DNA of 48,640 bases from Elusimicrobia bacterium LH_S2. Its GTDB lineage: Bacteria; CG03; SLGR01; JAGXOG01. Of this stretch, positions 48,104-48,640 are shown piece after piece (positions within the stretch are counted from its first letter, which is position 1; every line of letters begins with the position of its first letter). The notes beneath the pieces are model-generated. The model worked only from the letters and a program-made list of their open reading frames with translations, was not told where the DNA came from and did no database searches. The stretch spans positions 1 through 48,640 of the forward strand of contig JAGXOG010000005.1 of NCBI GenBank assembly GCA_023660015.1. The letters are read 5' to 3'. The translations under genes were made by a program, and so were the position numbers.

Positions 48104-48252
48104 GGCGATACGGACTTCCCTGAAAAGAGGGAGAGGTCGAACAAACTATCCGAAATTAGCTGAGAAGGGAGGGTATCGAAACTCCTTACCGAAGTTGTCC
48201 TGATAAAAGGACAGAGCTTAAGGAAAAATGTCGGATTACCCTCCTTCTCGGC
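48104..48252 (-). ncRNA. Candidate IS110 bridge RNA/seekRNA region (3' noncoding end)
   Basis: Long stem GCTGAGAAGGGAGGGTA (48159-48175)/TACCCTCCTTCTCGGC (48237-48252) enclosing TCCTTA/TAAGGA and TGTCCT/AGGACA with unpaired internal loops; adjacent stem-loop TCCCT/AGGGA with outer GATA/TATC. Confidence 0.45.
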
Positions 48253-48296
48253 AAACAGATTCAATTGTAGTGTTAAATAATTAATCATAGATTTAG

Positions 48297-48640
48297 TTAT
48301 TTGAAATTAGGATTTAATTTTACATTAAATTTATTCTCAATATCTTTTTTAATTTTATTTAAATAATTATCTTCGGAAACTAAAAGATTCGAAGAAAAAT
48401 TAGACAGTTTTTTGATAATAGTTTTATAGCAGGAAACAATGGACTCTTTTTCATTAAGGTTAAGATAATCTCTTACAGTAGGTGGATTGAAGAAAGATTC
48501 GGACTTCATCATGGCAAGAGATACTCTTACGAATTTGGAGCCAACAGCGAAGTTGACACAGCGAGGATGTTTGCCTCTATCTAAGAGTCTTTGACCGAAG
48601 GCAGCAAAATAAGGGCATCCTTTGTTACCTCTGGATTTTA
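48297..48640 (-). CDS. IS110-family transposase, C-terminal part (continues past the window edge)
   Basis: Minus-strand frame open to the edge: KSRGNKGCPYFAAFGQRLLDRGKHPRCVNFAVGSKFVRVSLAMMKSESFFNPPTVRDYLNL..; matches the IS110 C-terminal pattern (RL..RGK.P..A..AV..K..R...AM.K...F.P). Confidence 0.7.
   Translation of the reverse strand, partial: KSRGNKGCPYFAAFGQRLLDRGKHPRCVNFAVGSKFVRVSLAMMKSESFFNPPTVRDYLNLNEKESIVSCYKTIIKKLSNFSSNLLVSEDNYLNKIKKDIENKFNVKLNPNFK

Noticed and set aside
48031-48288. 85-aa minus-strand ORF in the IS110 noncoding end
   Set aside because: Sequence is dominated by stem-forming repeats, no domain; better explained as a structured noncoding end.
47930-48296. Group I or group II intron
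   Set aside because: No recognisable P/Q/R/S core or domain V motif, and the adjacent ORF is a transposase, not a reverse transcriptase or homing endonuclease.

Overview
The window is bacterial and about 40% GC by eye. It looks like a chromosomal contig, with nearly all genes on the + strand. Left part (0-12.6 kb): a pabB-pabC fusion, a phosphorelay cluster (two stand-alone receivers, a HIRAN ORF, a histidine kinase, a receiver-HD-GYP protein), an M3 oligopeptidase, TerB-like and FxsA proteins, and a tightly coupled three-gene membrane module (zinc-ribbon/OB-fold protein, TctA-like permease, YdjM-like hydrolase). Middle (12.6-26.3 kb): a patch of decaying genes (ComEC-type MBL, PIN-PhoH), an unassigned structured intergenic segment, an orphan two-repeat I-E-like CRISPR remnant, then rplU-rpmA, proB-proA-nadD-lytR-rsfS-argS and a GGDEF protein. 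26.3-44.5 kb: a long aspartate-family/branched-chain amino acid superoperon. It contains two small uncharacterised ORFs. Right end: ecfT, a truA pseudogene, three tandem 55-bp terminator-bearing repeats, tRNA-Leu(CAG), a dolichol/phytol-kinase-like gene, an epimerase, and the 3' end of an IS110-family transposase. That transposase is followed by a strongly structured noncoding end that may encode a bridge/seekRNA. Recurrent signals are sigma70-type promoters placed so close to ATG that the mRNAs should be leaderless, and several single-lesion pseudogenes. All calls are from reading the sequence; no database search was possible.
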